Source: Sthenelais limicola (taxonomy: Eukaryota > Annelida > Polychaeta > Phyllodocida > Sigalionidae). Taken from it: 64,000 bases of DNA. Both the position numbers and the translations under genes were made by a program. The stretch's first letter is position 1. Every line of letters starts with the position of its first letter. The stretch is from NCBI GenBank assembly GCA_942159475.1, contig OW804094.1:58214966-58278965 (forward strand). The letters run 5' to 3'. Shown here piece after piece: positions 32,265 to 41,084 of the stretch. The notes beneath the pieces are model-generated. The model searched no databases, had not been told where the DNA came from, and saw only the letters and a list, made by a program, of their open reading frames with translations.

Positions 32265-33080
32265 GATGTTGCCTGCTTGGATTTGCATTGAAGACTGAAC
32301 GGTGGCAATAATTTTTCCATTTTTATACCTTGTGTAGGTGTGCGACTCAAACAAGATAACAAAAGCGCCCCCTGTATTTAGTGCTTGGACCGGACACTAG
32401 TTTCCTTGGAATTACTATAAAAATAAAAAAATTTTGCTTGCACGCTCATATGAGAATTACCCCTCGTTCAGTCAGTTCTTCCCAGCCACTAACGCTTGCC
32501 AGCTGTTGCTTTCCTTCGAACATCAATGGAGCCTCCAGTAATTTGATTATCGGGCATGTGGCGGGGTGATAAGGTGGCGATAATGATTACATCAACAAGA
32601 CTGACTGGCTATTTTGCAATCGGCTAAAGTTGCGAGTAGCATTGAAGTATGAATATAATATCAGAAAGAAATTAATCAACTACCTTCCCCTAGCATAGAT
32701 CGAAGTTTAAAAAAAAAATTAGCATTGCAACTCCTAATGTTTCTTCTTGCTGGTGAAATCATATGAAAATGATAGATTATTTCCCCACATAACTCCAGTC
32801 ATACTGTATAAATAAAATGATAGTACAGGTCTTATTCCTCCAAAAAAACAGATGCTTATTTTTAACCGACTAGCTGGCGCCCAAATATCAAGTGACGGTG
32901 GGCAAGTTTTCGACCACGCTTTTATACTTTTTAGGGCTCTGGCAAAAGTGGTCAGTCCAAACACTAAATGTAGGGGGCGCTTCAGTCGTCTTGTTTGCAC
33001 CGTCCACTTTCAAAAGTATAAAAGCAAAAACAAACTCTTGCCACCTTTTAGTGCCAAGTGGAAAGCCAAGCAGGCAACAT
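32265..33080. mobile_element. 816-bp inverted-repeat element of family A with embedded family B copy
   Basis: GATGTTGCCTGCTTGGATTT at the left is mirrored by AAGCCAAGCAGGCAACATC at the right, and GGTGGCAA/TTGCCACC also pair. GGGGGCGCTTCAGTCGTCTT and CACCGTCCACTTTCAAAAGT match the core of 26395-26616. A family B copy lies at 32528-32710. No coding capacity. Confidence 0.65.
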
Positions 33081-33239
33081 CAGGCAGTTCCAAATTGACT
33101 AGAGTTCTGAGTAGCTTTGGTGTTTGGATATATATAATCTCACAAACAGCCTAATGAAGTGCCTAACCCTCTGACCATACCCAGCTGTTGATTTAATTAT
33201 GGAGCCTCCTGTGATGAGTTAATTGGCGTGTCTGTGCTT

Positions 33240-33385
33240 AATTACGTGTGTTAAAATAGATGAACCATGTGCCTCAACGTGCATAGTGGATTTATATTAT
33301 AATTCCCTCGACTTCGTCTCGAGGAATTATATCCTATAAATCCACTATCCACTTAATCTGACATGGTTTATCCATTACACGACAA
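33240..33385. repeat. Fold-back element, ~145 bp
   Basis: The inner hairpin 33283-33358 pairs ATAGTGGATTTATATTATAA with its near complement, tipped by CTCGACTTCGTCTCGAG. Outer arms with AACCATGT/ACATGGTT extend it on both sides. Probably a fold-back MITE. Confidence 0.75.
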
Positions 33386-33720
33386 TTTTTTTTCGACCAA
33401 CTTTTTACCAACTTTTTTTAATGACAATTTTTTTACGACCAACTATTTTTTAACGACAATTTTTTTCTGACCAATGACAATTTTTTTACGACCAACTATT
33501 TTTTAACAATTTTTTTTCGACCAACTTTTTTTTAACGACCAACTTTTTTTAACGACCAACTTTTTTTAACGACCAACTTTTTTTAACGACAATTTTTCCG
33601 ACCAACTTTTTTTTACGACCAACTTTTTTTAACGACCAACTTTTTTTTAACGACAATTTTTTTACGACCAACTATTTTTCAACAATAATTTTTTTTCAAC
33701 CAACTTTTTTTACTAGAGTG
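33380..33720. repeat. T-rich minisatellite (ACGACCAACTTTTTTTA)
   Basis: About 20 imperfect units of 14-19 bp made of GACCAACT or GACAA followed by runs of seven to nine T. Non-coding. Confidence 0.9.
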
Positions 33721-33897
33721 TTTTCCACTAGTCCTCACAGACCAGAAGGTAAAATCTAATATGGCACAAAAGACATACATACAGGAGGACTAGTGGATCT
33801 TATTTCTACATAGGTATTTCCCTAAGTTTATCATTTTTCTCCCTTTCTCTACATGTTTCAGAGTTCATGATTTCAATGGTCCTCAGTGACTGGTCAT

Positions 33898-34108
33898 AAA
33901 TTCAATTCAATTCAATTCAAGAATTCTTTATTGCAATAGATGTTGTTTACAATGAGGTGGTCCAGCATTCTAAATAGACAGGTGTCTAGGTAGGTCTTCT
34001 GCCTGACATCGGACATAAGTAATTGAGGCTGAGAAATCGTTTCCATTGGAAACGCCAGGTATATAAATTAAGTTGACACTAATTGTAATATTATATATAT
34101 ATATAAGT
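33898..34108 (-). repeat. LINE-type 3' tail(s) on the minus strand
   Basis: On the minus strand AATAAAGAATTC runs into TTGAATTGAATTGAATTGAA (33898-33920), a common CR1-like tail. A second possible tail, AATAAAAACACTT followed by (TA)n, lies near 34090-34120. One of these is probably the 3' end of the NADAR retroelement; I cannot tell which. Confidence 0.55.
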
Positions 34109-34662
34109 GTTTTTATTTCCACATTCATCATACAATTACAATAATAATAATGATGAGAAAAAGGTCCTTCCCTCTCTTTGCACGCATAGGTCTTCCGAGA
34201 GTGCCTTAGAATGTTCTTTTATATTTCAGATAAGACACCTACTTAATTAGATGCTTATTTGTATGTTGTTAACTTCTCTTTCTGGTGTTTATATTCAATA
34301 CACTTATTTATACAACTATAACAATCCAAATAACCTTAATTATACCACATCATGTACGTTTAAATCTAAGTTTAAACGTTTCTATACAAATCTTCGTGTC
34401 GCTACCAGTAACTAAAGAGTTACTCTTGTACCAATATCTGCTCAATGCACATAAAGTGACTAAACAGTTACTCATTCATTATATTTCATTTCTCTTATTC
34501 TACGGTTACAAGTCTTACATGCCTGATTAAGATCGATATGCTATTATTAATGATTTAATAAAATCACAAATAATTTACAGGATATTTTTTTAAGATAATA
34601 TATGCATCTCCCATAGTCATAACATTATAACTATGTATTATATTTTACATTTTGACAATATC

Positions 34663-35722
34663 CTATTCCTGTCTTAAATAATCATTCCTCAGGTATAACC
34701 TGAAGTTTAATAAATCATCAACTCTATGGGTATCATAAAATACATTTTTATCAGAGTTCCATAACATTGGAGCTCTATATACACAAGATCTTTTAATCCT
34801 CTCTGAGTGAGGGATTAAGATTTTTAAAACACTTTTTTTGTTACCTTTGTTTGACCGTAAATAAGGTTTACCTGTTTCTATATTTTCCGGTAAAAGGGTA
34901 AGTTTATATGCCATTTCAAGAAGGTGTGCTTCCCTTCTCTTTTCGAGAAGCAGAATACCTAAATTGTTTGATATTTCTAGTACATTAGTTTTCTTATTTA
35001 AATATTTAGTTCTTCTTATATAATTATTCTGTATCACCTGTAACTTCTTTAATAACGCTGTATTACTCGTACCATTATATATGGTATCTCCAAAATCCAT
35101 GTGTGGAAGAATCATCACCTTGTATAGATTTATGAACATTTTTTCAGTGAATATATGTCTAGATTTAGAAATAATTCTACTTTGATTTTGTATAACATTT
35201 ATCTTATTCTTAAGATGAGATTGAAAGTTGAGTGTAGAATCAATTATCGATCCTAAATATGTATATTCATCTGTGTGATCGATTTTCTGGTTGCCGAACT
35301 TATATACATTCAGTTCTTGTGATTTTTTTACATTACCAGAATTTATCTTTAGCATTTTACATTTCTCTATATTCAAAGAGATTTTATTGACTTTACACCA
35401 GGAATTAATATTATTGAGATCAGATTGTAACTGCTCCCCTAGTTCACTATAATGTTTATGACAATTGTACAATACCGTATCGTCGGCAAACATTTGAATT
35501 TTGGATTTGTTTGTACATCTATATATATCATTTACATAAATACTAAACAAAAGAGGACCAAGAGAAGTTCCTTGAGGAACACCACAGTTTACTTCCCTTA
35601 TGTCTGAAGTAACATTATTGACTAGAACTCTCTGTTTTCTATTATGTAAATAATTTTTAAACCAATTCATAGATTCATTTTTATACCATATTTTCCCAGC
35701 TTTTCAATAAGAATATAATGGT
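34663..35722 (-). pseudogene. Reverse transcriptase, C-terminal half (CR1/Jockey-like)
   Basis: Open for 335 codons from 35670, with the frame starting just upstream after a lesion. It shows MNWFKNYLHNRKQRVLVNNV, GVPQGTSLGPLLFSIYVNDI (motif B region), IQMFADDTVLYN (motif C with the catalytic Asp pair), and the thumb region MDFGDTIYNG, LQVIQNNYIRRTKYL and LGILLLEKRREAH, as in CR1/Jockey elements. It ends YLRNDYLRQE. It is separated from the N-terminal half by the motif-A expansion at 35740-35793. Confidence 0.85.
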
Positions 35723-36566
35723 TCACCGTATCAAAGGCCTTTTTGTCCAAAGTCCAAAAAGTCCAAAAAGTCCAAAGTCCAAGTCCAAAAAGGCCATCTC
35801 TATATATTGGTTATTATTTATTGCATTATATATATCATTAAACATATTCTGATGTGCGTCTGCTATTGATAATCCATTTCTAAATCCATATTGTTTTTTA
35901 TATAATAACTGATTTTCTTCGAAGTACTGATACACTTGGAGATGAATACATTTCTCTAGAATCTTAGCAGGTAATACAATAACCGATATTGGTCTATAAT
36001 TAGAAGCTATATCTTTAGGTCCTTTTTTATAAAGAGGAGTTATAGTTGCCTCTTTAAAAAAATCAGGAATTATACCTGTATCAATAGATTTGTTAAACAA
36101 ATATGCCAATTCATTAGCTACCGCAATAAGACAGTGTTTAAGTATTGATGTCAGCATAAATGGTATACCTGAAGACTTAAAGTTACTAGATTTACTGAGA
36201 AAATATGCAATAGTAGAAGAGCAAATCTTTTCAAACTTAAATTCCATACCTTTAGATATATTAACAGATTTATTACAACCATATTCTTCCAATTCTTCTG
36301 TATCTGGTTTTTCTATATTCAGTGCCAGAGACTGTCCCACCGAAGCAAAAAAGTCATTAAGGATTGTAGGAGTTTCATTTTCACTGTACATAATCTTATC
36401 ATTATCAGATTTACTATCATTATTTTTCAATCTTATGATATTATGAGATTTTGATTTTCTGGGATTTATAATCGGTTGGATAGAGTCCCATAACTTCTTT
36501 GGGTCTTTAAAATTCTCTTGTATTTGATTTTTAGTATACTCATTCTTTGCTTTGACTAGAATAGAG
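35723..36566 (-). pseudogene. Reverse transcriptase, N-terminal half
   Basis: The frame, open from about 36560, includes the linker NPKKLW-like PKKLWDSIQ. The RT start follows: LNDFFASVGQSLALNIEKP, FKSSGIPFMLTSILKHC, FKEATITPLYKKGPKDIASN, YRPISVIVLPAKILEKCIH, QYGFRNGLSIADAH, then MAFLDLD of motif A. There a run of TTTGGAC-like repeats (35740-35793) shifts the frame to a stop at 35723. No true start codon is needed here: this should be continuous with the endonuclease frame. Confidence 0.85.
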
Positions 36567-37649
36567 TTATTTATTTATTTTATTCCTTATTTTCTTTGCC
36601 AAATCCCAATCTTCTCCTTTTCCTGACTTTTTTGCTTTTACAAAAGCATCATCCCTCTCCTTGGACAATTTGACAAGTTCTTCTTGGTACCAAGGGGGTT
36701 TAGCCTTCACCCCATTAAATTCTTTTATAGGGCACATCCTATCTACAAACTTATTTATACGATTATATATAATATTCCAGGCTTCGTTTACATCAGTTTC
36801 TTCCTTATATAGATCATCCCAGTTTTCATTCCTGAGTATTTCCTGTAAAATTTTTACATCCAAGTTCTTCGTATTCCTTGCTTTAAAGGAAACTTTTTCA
36901 TAATGATTTCTGATTTTCTTCTTAACAGTAAAAGCTGGTATATGATCGCTAGAATTATCATTTATTGTGCCACTGTTTATAATGTGACTACTATTTGTAT
37001 ATATATGATCCAATATGGTCGCGGATCTTTTTATTGACCTAGTATCATCTTCAATGTATTGAGTTAAGTTATTTCCTAAGAAGATATTGAAAAACTCAGT
37101 ATACTTGGATAAATTAACTTCACCAGATTTTTTATAATCTATATTAAAATCACCCATGACATAAATTTCACCATCTTTTTTAAGTTCAGATAATATATGT
37201 TTCAAGTACATATTAGCAGTCTCTAATTCTCCATTCGGAGGCCTATATACATTGACTGCAGTAATAGTTTTGAGATGACCCTTTTTGCAAGAGATAACTT
37301 GAACCTCTAAATCTTTATTTGATAAATTAAGATTTTTATATAAGAGTGCATCTACTACCCATTCATTTTTTATGTACATTAGTAAACCCCCACCTTTTTT
37401 CCCACTTTTCCTATCAAGTCTGAATATATCAAATCCACTCAAAGCTAATTGTCGATCAACTATATTATCATTTAACCATGTTTCCTGTACGGCCATCATA
37501 TCAACATTTGAAGTGGAAAGAATATTATGTACATTTGGAATCTTATTAACTATACTTCTAACATTCCAGGTAACAAGTCTAACTCCTTTTATGTTTCTTA
37601 ATACATTAATATCAATTAAACCTCTATTAATATCTTTACTGATCCCCAT
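36567..37649 (-). CDS. Endonuclease (EEP/APE-type) part of LINE ORF2
   Basis: 360 codons from ATG 37649. APE-like landmarks are VRLVTWNVRSIVNKI (catalytic Asn), MMAVQETWLND (catalytic Glu), FRLDRKSGKKGGGLLMYIKN, IYVMGDFNIDYKK (GDFN, catalytic Asp/Asn) and NDNSSDHIPAF (SDH, catalytic His). It nicks target DNA for target-primed reverse transcription. The frame ends early at KIRNKINK, in a run of AAAT/AATA repeats near 36567-36590. A 4-bp slippage there explains the break from the RT frame. ATG 37649 overlaps the end of the 55-codon ORF by 14 nt. Confidence 0.85.
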   Translation of the reverse strand: MGISKDINRGLIDINVLRNIKGVRLVTWNVRSIVNKIPNVHNILSTSNVDMMAVQETWLNDNIVDRQLALSGFDIFRLDRKSGKKGGGLLMYIKNEWVVDALLYKNLNLSNKDLEVQVISCKKGHLKTITAVNVYRPPNGELETANMYLKHILSELKKDGEIYVMGDFNIDYKKSGEVNLSKYTEFFNIFLGNNLTQYIEDDTRSIKRSATILDHIYTNSSHIINSGTINDNSSDHIPAFTVKKKIRNHYEKVSFKARNTKNLDVKILQEILRNENWDDLYKEETDVNEAWNIIYNRINKFVDRMCPIKEFNGVKAKPPWYQEELVKLSKERDDAFVKAKKSGKGEDWDLAKKIRNKINK

Positions 37650-37803
37650 TGATAAAATTCTCTAATTGTGAACATACCACCTTCTTATAAGAGGTGTCCA
37701 CTGTACGATACATTTGTAAGTGGATTCTGTTTTTGACGTAATATCTCATCTGAGATAATACCACAAGTATTGCGATAAAACACAATATTTCAGTCAACTT
37801 CAT
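37636..37803 (-). CDS. Small ORF (55 aa) with hydrophobic N-terminus overlapping the endonuclease start
   Basis: ATG at 37803 reads MKLTEILCFIAILVVLSQMR, a short basic start with a ~14-residue hydrophobic stretch as in a signal anchor. A polar tail ends NGDQ, with TAA ending at 37636. Its last 14 nt overlap the ATG of the endonuclease ORF in another frame, the arrangement used for coupled termination-reinitiation. It could be chance in AT-rich DNA; no family is recognised. Confidence 0.35.
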   Translation of the reverse strand: MKLTEILCFIAILVVLSQMRYYVKNRIHLQMYRTVDTSYKKVVCSQLENFINGDQ

Positions 37804-38429
37804 GTTTAGGTACATCCCAAATCGTCCCCTGTCATCTTATAACCATATACCATTTTCGTACTAAAACAATAACAATAACAGTCATCTGTTATTATCATCA
37901 TTATGATTTGTACATTAATGATACTGACTTGCATAGAATAATATTATTATTTATTATTAACTTGACAGTAATAGTTACAAACTTTTCACACGAATGTTAA
38001 CTATATCCTCCTATATTGTACACAACTATATCTGTCCAGCCCATATCCTATTCTCCTTCTGTTATATAACATATTATATATTCTTGACCATTTAAGCTTA
38101 ATCAAGCTTGATTATTTAAATAAATTTCGATATTCAAGACCCCATGTCTCTACTTTGGTTCACATCTATTTTCAGCATAAAATACAGTATTAAACCTACT
38201 ATCTATATCCAATAGAAAAATGTTCAATGTTCAATATTCAAATGTTCTTAGATCTCAGATCTATGTTCTCTCGAGGTAGTTGCTCCTTTTCTTCAGATAA
38301 GACATTTTCATGTGGAGCTCATTTTTCATGTAGTTCATTTTTATACTACTATATATATAAATATATATATATTTATCATGATAATAATGGAAGTTTATTG
38401 GCAAAAAAGCAGTTCTATGAAGAAGAAGA

Positions 38430-39122
38430 TTAAGTCGACGACCTGGGTGACTTCAAGTAATACATTGATACAAAGTACTCTTCTCCTATATGACATCCAT
38501 CATCCGCCAGTTGTTGGTAAAAAGTGGTATACCTTCCACTAGGATCATCTTTTTTCTTCCTGGATAGTTTTCTCCTGTGGACGAATTGTGCAATATGGGT
38601 AGATGGAATGCCTGCATTGTTGTTAAATTCTCTAGCAATGGAATTAAATAGAAAGACACGATTATTCAGTTCTCTCTGAACATGGTAGGGGTATTGAGTA
38701 GCATATACTCCCTGTAAATCTCCCAGATATGAATTATACCTGTTAATATCTACCCCTATTGTCGTAGAAATTGACACTAAAGGCACTGGCATATTTGGTG
38801 GCAACGCTTCTGTCAGTAGAGCCCTTACTTCCATTAACTCTGCTCTAACATCATCCTCGAACGATATAATATTTTCATGTTTCAATGAAATTTGGCATTG
38901 TTTGTTATTTTTATTCCTTGTGGTGATGGAGCATATCCCTGCGGCCACAATAATAATTCTAGGTCGTACAAGATGTAATGTTCTCCTAGCTTCAGTTGCC
39001 AATCTGAGAGGGCTAGTGCCACCTGTTGTTACCATTTTTAACCTTACGTCGGGACATTTTCTATGTAGAATTTGATATAAGTTCCTCCCACGAGAGTCCA
39101 TAAGGACCAACAGATCCGTCAT
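38430..39122 (-). CDS. SGNH/GDSL-hydrolase-like protein, 230 aa
   Basis: Begins MTDLLVLMDSRGRNLYQIL: the DSRG block is in the position of the SGNH nucleophile serine. Further on are GGTSPLRLATEA (Gly block), IIIVAAGICSITTRN (in place of GxND) and ADDGCHIGE, a D-x-x-H pair near the C-terminus. The order and spacing fit an SGNH fold of ordinary size, though Asn of the third block is replaced. CR1-like LINEs are known to carry an esterase in ORF1, so an accessory hydrolase fits the element. Intact ATG-to-stop frame, 14 nt after the NADAR stop, suggesting reinitiation from one mRNA. Substrate unknown. Confidence 0.6.
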   Translation of the reverse strand: MTDLLVLMDSRGRNLYQILHRKCPDVRLKMVTTGGTSPLRLATEARRTLHLVRPRIIIVAAGICSITTRNKNNKQCQISLKHENIISFEDDVRAELMEVRALLTEALPPNMPVPLVSISTTIGVDINRYNSYLGDLQGVYATQYPYHVQRELNNRVFLFNSIAREFNNNAGIPSTHIAQFVHRRKLSRKKKDDPSGRYTTFYQQLADDGCHIGEEYFVSMYYLKSPRSST

Positions 39123-39136
39123 TTTTGCAAGAACAG

Positions 39137-39949
39137 TTATTTCGATTTAGGTTTGAAATATCTAAGAAGTTTTGCCTTCACCTTCGATAGAATGATGCCA
39201 AACCTGTTGGATCCTCTCAATGTCTTTGGGTCGATCACCCTTCTGACTCCATCTTGTATTTGTACGCCTGGATGTTGGCAACCAACTCCCCATTTATGGG
39301 ATGTTGTGAACTCATAGTACATGTCGATTTTATCATTTAGAAACATATTTCGTAATCTTTCACTTTGAGCGAATTTATTGAACACTATAGATTCTAGAAG
39401 TTTCTCTTCTCCTTTCTTCCATTCTTGATTCGTTTCTACTTTATCCCCTAGCCTCTTTACGTCAACTGGTCTTGATATCTTGCTCATTGCCGCCACCATT
39501 TTTTGTTTACCGTTACATTCGGCTTTTAGGCTCTGAAAACAGTGTTCGACATTGGCGTATATTTTTTCATCATATGTAAATGCTGAAGGATAGAAATTCG
39601 ATAAATAACTGTGTTCACCAGCAAATCCTCTTCCTTTTTCACCCACCGGCACATGTTTGACATCTTCAGGGCGACACCCTGCTGGCAGAGTGTGTAAATC
39701 TTCTTTTGAGAAGGAACTATCACCGATTCTAAGATGATTTACTACTAATTCAACTGGTTTATTTTTAAGTCTTAGTAGCTCGTAACACCCATATAAAAGG
39801 CCATATTCCTGGTCTTTCATCTCTGATCCTTTTCTATTACACCATACGTTCTGAAACCTTTGATTTTTCCTTATCTCTCTGACTCTGTTTAAGACCTGCT
39901 TTTTTCTTTCACTCGAGTCAAACTCAATTTGTCTCAATAAATATCGCAC
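39137..39949 (-). CDS. NADAR-domain protein (ADP-ribose N-glycosidase family) in a LINE-like element
   Basis: The open frame runs 39949-39137 and has no early ATG; its listed first codon is GTG. It most likely continues the upstream coiled-coil ORF by a +1 shift. Residues ~1-75 look like the C-terminal half of an L1-ORF1-like RNA-binding domain. Residues ~110-255 are a complete NADAR domain: HSYLSNFYPSAF, NVEHCFQSLKA, QEWKKGEEKLL, NKFAQSERLRNMF, TTSHKWGVGCQHPG and a GSNRFGIILSKVK end matching the family's GxNxxGxxL signature. NADAR enzymes (YbiA, riboflavin-pathway and DarT-linked members) cleave N-glycosidic bonds, and some remove ADP-ribose from guanine in nucleic acids. A role in undoing host ADP-ribosylation of element RNA or DNA is inference only. 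Confidence 0.85.
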   Translation of the reverse strand: MRYLLRQIEFDSSERKKQVLNRVREIRKNQRFQNVWCNRKGSEMKDQEYGLLYGCYELLRLKNKPVELVVNHLRIGDSSFSKEDLHTLPAGCRPEDVKHVPVGEKGRGFAGEHSYLSNFYPSAFTYDEKIYANVEHCFQSLKAECNGKQKMVAAMSKISRPVDVKRLGDKVETNQEWKKGEEKLLESIVFNKFAQSERLRNMFLNDKIDMYYEFTTSHKWGVGCQHPGVQIQDGVRRVIDPKTLRGSNRFGIILSKVKAKLLRYFKPKSK

Positions 39950-41084
39950 GTCTAGTGTGAATCCTTGGTGTACCGATCCTATAGGCCTTTACTATATGAT
40001 CCAAGCTGATATTTTCATACGAATATGACAAAATTGTGAGCATCAGTTCATTTGTAATCTCCATATATTGTGTAGAGCCAATATCTTTATTTTTCATTCC
40101 TTTATCCTTAGGCTGACCGTCATGTTCCATCCATGACTCTGGAACTTCTTCAACTATTAAGAATTTTGTGCTTTCTTCAAGGGAAGGGGCAAGCCAGTTC
40201 TTTTTCTCTCTATCATTTTTGATCAGTTTAGCTTGCAAATCATTGATCGTTTTCGCCAAAGATTCTTCTTTTTCAGCTAACTCTTTGATTTTGTCCTCTG
40301 TTTCCGAATGATCAAAAACATGGGAAGCCGTAATACTCTCCACCTCATTGGTGATTTTGGAGTTTAGATCCTCCACCTCTCTGACTAGTTCTCCATGTAA
40401 GTCTCCGATCATATTTTCAATTTTCCTTACTTTCGCCTCCCAGTCAAATTCTTTCCGACTTTTTTCTGAACTTACATCAGCAGGAGCGAATTGTTTTTGG
40501 AATAATTTACTTTCTAGCTCAGAAACTCTCCCTGCTAGAGAACTTATTGGAAACGCATTCTTGTTGTCTCCAAAATGATTTGTAATGCGAGATACTACCT
40601 CTGTAGTTACTTCTTTGATCAAACTTTCTCTCATCACCTCATCATAAACTACAATTCGTGGGCTCTCCCATACTCTTTTCTGATCTATTTTAGATTCTTT
40701 GTTATCATTGTTATCATTGCATTTAATCGGTGTAAAGAACTGGATTGAATCTGACTCTGACTCGTCTAATTCTACTCCTTGCGCCTGGGACGATCTATTT
40801 TTAGCGTCACCGCTGCTATCAGCAGGCCCCTGGGAGCTCGGTAAATTCCCATCGCTTCCTTCGTAACTAACAACAATTGTGTCGTCAAGGCTCACTTTTC
40901 CTACAATGTCATTTGTTTTCTCACTTTCATCTGATTTAAAATAAATGTCTTCCTCACTAGAATCATTTTCTACTGTCAATACCTCTTTTTTGGTCACTTT
41001 CAACTCTGAATCGATTGTTTTTTGCATCTTACTTACTTCGTCAAGCGCTTGGAACGTCTCAGCCTCCATTCTCACGCCCTGCAT
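39924..41084 (-). CDS. LINE ORF1-like protein: acidic N-terminus, coiled coil, RRM-like end
   Basis: 386 codons from a true ATG (MQGVRMEAETFQAL). The first ~150 residues are acidic and Ser-rich (NDSSEEDIYFKSDESE). Residues ~245-310 are a coiled coil (REVEDLNSKITNEVE, EDKIKELAEKEESLAKTIND). The end has KFLIVEEVPESW and IVKAYRIGTPRIHTRRAIFI, resembling the first strands of the RNA-binding domain of L1-type ORF1 proteins. It stops at TGA (39924-39926) in the middle of that domain, which appears to continue in the next ORF in the +1 frame. Expected role: trimeric RNA-binding coat of the retroelement RNP. Confidence 0.7.
   Translation of the reverse strand: MQGVRMEAETFQALDEVSKMQKTIDSELKVTKKEVLTVENDSSEEDIYFKSDESEKTNDIVGKVSLDDTIVVSYEGSDGNLPSSQGPADSSGDAKNRSSQAQGVELDESESDSIQFFTPIKCNDNNDNKESKIDQKRVWESPRIVVYDEVMRESLIKEVTTEVVSRITNHFGDNKNAFPISSLAGRVSELESKLFQKQFAPADVSSEKSRKEFDWEAKVRKIENMIGDLHGELVREVEDLNSKITNEVESITASHVFDHSETEDKIKELAEKEESLAKTINDLQAKLIKNDREKKNWLAPSLEESTKFLIVEEVPESWMEHDGQPKDKGMKNKDIGSTQYMEITNELMLTILSYSYENISLDHIVKAYRIGTPRIHTRRAIFIETN

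Larger units (their letters stand above)
34110..41084 (-). mobile_element. LINE-like retroelement carrying NADAR and SGNH-like ORFs (CR1/Jockey-like RT)
   Basis: Six minus-strand reading regions follow one another: coiled-coil/RRM-like (41084-39924), NADAR (39949-39137), SGNH-like (39122-38430), a 55-codon ORF (37803-37636), endonuclease (37649-36567) and RT (about 36560-34663). A 3' tail follows. Spacing is tight among the first three (26-nt overlap, then 14 nt) and between the small ORF and the endonuclease (14-nt overlap). A ~630-bp AT-rich gap separates SGNH from the small ORF. Treating all as one element is an inference from order, strand and the known coiled-coil and esterase ORF1 types of LINEs. 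Two adjacent elements remain possible. The endonuclease-RT part is inactivated. Confidence 0.65.

Noticed and set aside
33380..33720. Regular repeats considered as a CRISPR-like array
   Set aside because: Units are contiguous and T-rich with no unique spacers, in a eukaryotic context.
34285..34530. 81-codon + strand ORF downstream of the RT
   Set aside because: AT-rich, lies antisense in the presumed LINE 3' region and has no recognisable feature.
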